From Clostridiales bacterium (GTDB lineage: Bacteria; Bacillota; Clostridia; Lachnospirales; WRAX01), in contig JAISHX010000148.1 of NCBI GenBank assembly GCA_031262335.1, positions 1-9,564 of the forward strand: a stretch of 9,564 nt of DNA. The letters run 5' to 3'. The notes beneath the pieces were generated by a model. The model worked only from the letters and a program-made list of their open reading frames with translations. It did no database searches and had not been told where the DNA came from. Both the position numbers and the translations under genes were made by a program. Of this stretch, positions 7,036 to 9,564 are shown piece after piece (the first letter of the stretch is position 1; every line of letters begins with the position of its first letter).

Positions 7036-8820
7036 TTGCGCCAATGCGCGGATTTGATTTTTGAATATTTAAAGAATATCGGCGTTTCTGACGTATTTAT
7101 GCTGACGGGCGGCGGGGCTATGTATCTGATTGATTCACTCGGCAGAAGCGGTATCAACTATGTTTGTTGCCATCACGAACAGTCAGCTGCAATTGCGGCT
7201 CAAGCATACTCTATGTACGATGAGCGGTTAGGTGTTTGCCTTGTAACTACAGGACCCGGCGGAACAAATGCACTGACGGGAGCAGCGGCGGCGTATATGG
7301 ATTCATCTCCGGTATTGTTTATTTCAGGACAGGTTAAGCGCGGTGACTTTGCCGATAAGCGCGGAGTACGCCAGTTTGGAGCACAGGAAAATGATATTCT
7401 CGCTATGGCAAAACCGATTACTAAATATGCGGTTTGCGTTACCGATGAAACCCGCGTTTTGTATGAAATTGAAAAAGCCGTTTATATAGCTACGCATGAC
7501 AGGAAAGGTCCTGTTTGGGTTGATATTCCTTTGGATGTTCAATCAGCAATGGTTGATGAGAGGTTGTTGGAACATTTTAAAGAGCGAACTGAATTTAATT
7601 CTGATGAAATATTGACAGCAATCAGCAATACAGCAGATTTATTAAAATCCGCCGAAAGACCGCTGTTTCTTGTCGGACACGGAATTTTAGCGTCAAAGTC
7701 AGAAAAAGATTTTATAAATCTCGCAAATGAATTAAAAATTCCCGTTCTTACTACTTGGAGAGCGTTATCTTTGTTTGACTATGAGGACAAACTATTTTTC
7801 GGCAGTCCGGGACTTCAGGCACCGCGTTATTCTAACTTAATTTTGCAGTCGTGTGATTTATTGATTGTTTTAGGAAGTCGGCTCGACAATATGATTACAG
7901 CATTTAATGAAAACAACTTTGCAAAATCAGCCAAAAAAATTATTATAGATATAGACTTTAAAGAACTAAGCAAATTCAAAATACCTAATACAACTATAAT
8001 AAATGCGGATGTAAAGGATTTTATTACTGAAATTCGTAATTTTGCAAGTAAAATAAATACTGATAAATTCGCGCGCTGGACTGACAATTGCTTAAAGGTG
8101 AAAGAAAATTTTCCTATTTGGAAAGAAAAACAAGTTTGTGAAAAAAATGTTGATTTATATAAAGCGGCACTTGAAATTTCGCAAAATTGTACAAATAACG
8201 ATTGTGTTGTAATATCTTCAACAAGCAGGTGCAATACGGCGGGTCATATTGCTTTCAAACACAAAGCAGGGCAGCGGTGCATATCATCAATGGGGTTCGG
8301 TTCGATGGGATTTGCACTACCTTCTGTTATCGGCGCATATTACGCATCTAACAAGCAACGTGTTATTATGCTGGAAGGCGACGGTAGTTTTCAGCTTAAT
8401 TTGCAGGAACTTCAAACAATTGTATCGTATAAAATTCCCGCCAAAATGTTTATTTTCAGCAATCGAGGCTATGCCGCTATAGCAACTATGCAAGACAGAA
8501 ATTTTGACGGAAGACATGTCGGCAGTGATAAAAACAGCGGAGTGTCTATGCCGGATTTGAAAAAGATTGCCTGCGCATATAACATTCCTTATTTTTGTAT
8601 AAATTCTGATAATGAAATTATTAGTATAGTACGTGAAGTTATGTCGATAAACGGAGCGGTAATTTGCGAAATTGCGGGAGATATGTCATTTGACGAAATT
8701 CCGAAATGTATATCCTATGTTGACAAAAACGGTCAGCGTGTTTCGGCACCGCTCGAAAATCCTTTTCCGTTTTTGCAAGAAGATGAACTGCTTGAAATAA
8801 TCGGCTGTTTAAAAAATTAA
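7036..8820 (+). CDS. ThDP-dependent acetolactate-synthase-like enzyme, YerE-like
   Basis: The protein has 594 residues in three domains. The N-terminal PYR domain holds FMLTGGGAMY (about 21-30), catalytic Glu48 in CCHHEQSAA and TTGPGGTNALTGAAAAYMDS. A central domain (about 190-330) follows. The C-terminal PP domain has GDG at 448-450 and Asn476 (GDG-x25-N, then RGYAAI), which bind Mg2+ and diphosphate. The TGGGAM start and the C-terminal ENPFPFL tail resemble the sugar-cluster branch of this superfamily, including YerE, rather than housekeeping acetolactate synthase. YerE is a ThDP flavoprotein that decarboxylates pyruvate and attaches the two-carbon unit to C4 of CDP-3,6-dideoxy-4-ketoglucose. 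With RfbG and RfbH in the same array, that reaction is the most likely one here. Housekeeping IlvB is less likely because no small subunit or ilv gene is nearby. Confidence 0.85.
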   Translation: MRQCADLIFEYLKNIGVSDVFMLTGGGAMYLIDSLGRSGINYVCCHHEQSAAIAAQAYSMYDERLGVCLVTTGPGGTNALTGAAAAYMDSSPVLFISGQVKRGDFADKRGVRQFGAQENDILAMAKPITKYAVCVTDETRVLYEIEKAVYIATHDRKGPVWVDIPLDVQSAMVDERLLEHFKERTEFNSDEILTAISNTADLLKSAERPLFLVGHGILASKSEKDFINLANELKIPVLTTWRALSLFDYEDKLFFGSPGLQAPRYSNLILQSCDLLIVLGSRLDNMITAFNENNFAKSAKKIIIDIDFKELSKFKIPNTTIINADVKDFITEIRNFASKINTDKFARWTDNCLKVKENFPIWKEKQVCEKNVDLYKAALEISQNCTNNDCVVISSTSRCNTAGHIAFKHKAGQRCISSMGFGSMGFALPSVIGAYYASNKQRVIMLEGDGSFQLNLQELQTIVSYKIPAKMFIFSNRGYAAIATMQDRNFDGRHVGSDKNSGVSMPDLKKIACAYNIPYFCINSDNEIISIVREVMSINGAVICEIAGDMSFDEIPKCISYVDKNGQRVSAPLENPFPFLQEDELLEIIGCLKN

Positions 8821-8834
8821 GGGTGTGACTACAT

Positions 8835-9564
8835 TTGAGCGGGCAAGTTTTGAGTAATACAGAACAATTAAATCGTAATTATTTGAAAGATAAAAAACCG
8901 TTAGTCTATGAAAAGACGCAGAAATTTGCCGAAAGATACAAAAATGGTGAGAGTATTGTTATAATCCAGTTACAGTATAATTATATGTGTAATATGAAAT
9001 GCCAGCATTGTTCTATTGAAAGATTTCAGAAAAAGCGCGATGTACGCAGAATGAAACCTGCAGATGTTGCGGAACTTGCGAAACAAGCGGATATTTTAGG
9101 ACTTGCCCGTTTTGTTATTACGGGAGGAGAACCATTGATATTTCCGGATTTAGATGAAATTGTTTCGGCAATAAATCCGCAGAAGTTTTATATAAATTGT
9201 GACTCTAACGGGTGGTACTTGGAAGAAAAGGCGGCTCACCTGAAAGATATAGGTATAGACCGTATTCAGTTGAGTTTAGATAGCTTAAACGCCGAGGAAC
9301 ATGATGATTTCAGACGTATGCCGGGGGCGCATGCGCGTGCTATGCGTGGCATTGACGAGTGCTTGAAAATTGGTTTGCCGCTTTATATCCAAATAGTTGT
9401 AACAAAAGAACGGCTTCATTCTGATGAATTCATTAAATTTGTGGAATTTTTTAATGCAAAAGGATTGAATGTTTTTGTCAACTACGCGAAACCTGTCGGT
9501 GCTTGGGAAGGCTGTTATGACAATTTGATTGATATAAATGACATGGCATATATGAATGAATTGG
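8835..9564 (+). CDS. radical SAM protein, N-terminal part (3' end outside window)
   Basis: A frame open from 8829 to the window edge gives about 243 residues from TTG 8835, preceded by AAGGG at 8819-8823; TTG 8850 is an alternative. The CxxxCxxC motif that binds the SAM [4Fe-4S] cluster is Cys52, Cys56 and Cys59 (YMCNMKCQHCS). GGEP at 97-100 binds the SAM methionine, and DRIQLSLDS (about residues 143-151) is a usual core strand. It resembles the large group of radical SAM enzymes that often carry a C-terminal SPASM domain with extra Fe-S clusters, but that part is not in the window. The substrate is unknown. Position 14 bases after the ThDP gene suggests co-transcription and possibly a sugar or peptide modification linked to the polysaccharide. 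Confidence 0.88.
   Translation, partial: MSGQVLSNTEQLNRNYLKDKKPLVYEKTQKFAERYKNGESIVIIQLQYNYMCNMKCQHCSIERFQKKRDVRRMKPADVAELAKQADILGLARFVITGGEPLIFPDLDEIVSAINPQKFYINCDSNGWYLEEKAAHLKDIGIDRIQLSLDSLNAEEHDDFRRMPGAHARAMRGIDECLKIGLPLYIQIVVTKERLHSDEFIKFVEFFNAKGLNVFVNYAKPVGAWEGCYDNLIDINDMAYMNEL

Overview
The window is an A+T-rich stretch of bacterial DNA in which every recognisable gene lies on the + strand. The genes are packed as one long operon-like array that runs off both ends. Starts are frequently TTG behind purine-rich Shine-Dalgarno sites, and all stops are TAA or TGA in the standard code. This fits an anaerobic, low-GC bacterium (a Firmicute or similar), but nothing here fixes the taxon. The content is a surface-polysaccharide (O-antigen or capsule type) sugar-nucleotide cluster.

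Left part (1-2610): the C-terminal two thirds of CDP-glucose 4,6-dehydratase (rfbG/ddhB type), a complete RmlC-type 4-keto-sugar epimerase, and a complete RfbH/DdhC (E1) CDP-4-keto-6-deoxyglucose 3-dehydrase with the diagnostic His-for-Lys replacement and four Fe-S cysteines. Together these lead to a CDP-3,6-dideoxy-4-ketohexose, probably epimerised at C5.

Middle (2611-6190): a Nudix hydrolase resembling GDP-mannose mannosyl hydrolase, then a diverged tandem duplication of about 1.5 kb. Each copy carries a full-length protein with N-terminal TPR repeats and a GT-B-like glycosyltransferase domain. The join between the copies fuses the first 37 codons of the downstream SDR gene to the last codons of the Nudix gene, so the inter-gene space at 4550-4748 is a rearrangement scar.

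Right part (6079-9564): an extended-SDR NAD(P)-dependent sugar reductase/epimerase gene cut by one in-frame TAA at codon 205, a complete acetolactate-synthase-like ThDP enzyme resembling YerE of yersiniose synthesis, and the first 243 codons of a radical SAM protein.

Taken together, the genes suggest synthesis of a CDP-linked branched-chain 3,6-dideoxyhexose. RfbG and RfbH make the 3,6-dideoxy-4-keto sugar, the epimerase may invert C5, the YerE-like enzyme adds a two-carbon unit from pyruvate at C4, the SDR reduces the product, and one or both TPR-glycosyltransferases transfer it. The cytidylyltransferase (rfbF/ddhA) and the E3 reductase (ddhD) are not in the window. The roles of the Nudix and radical SAM proteins are open.
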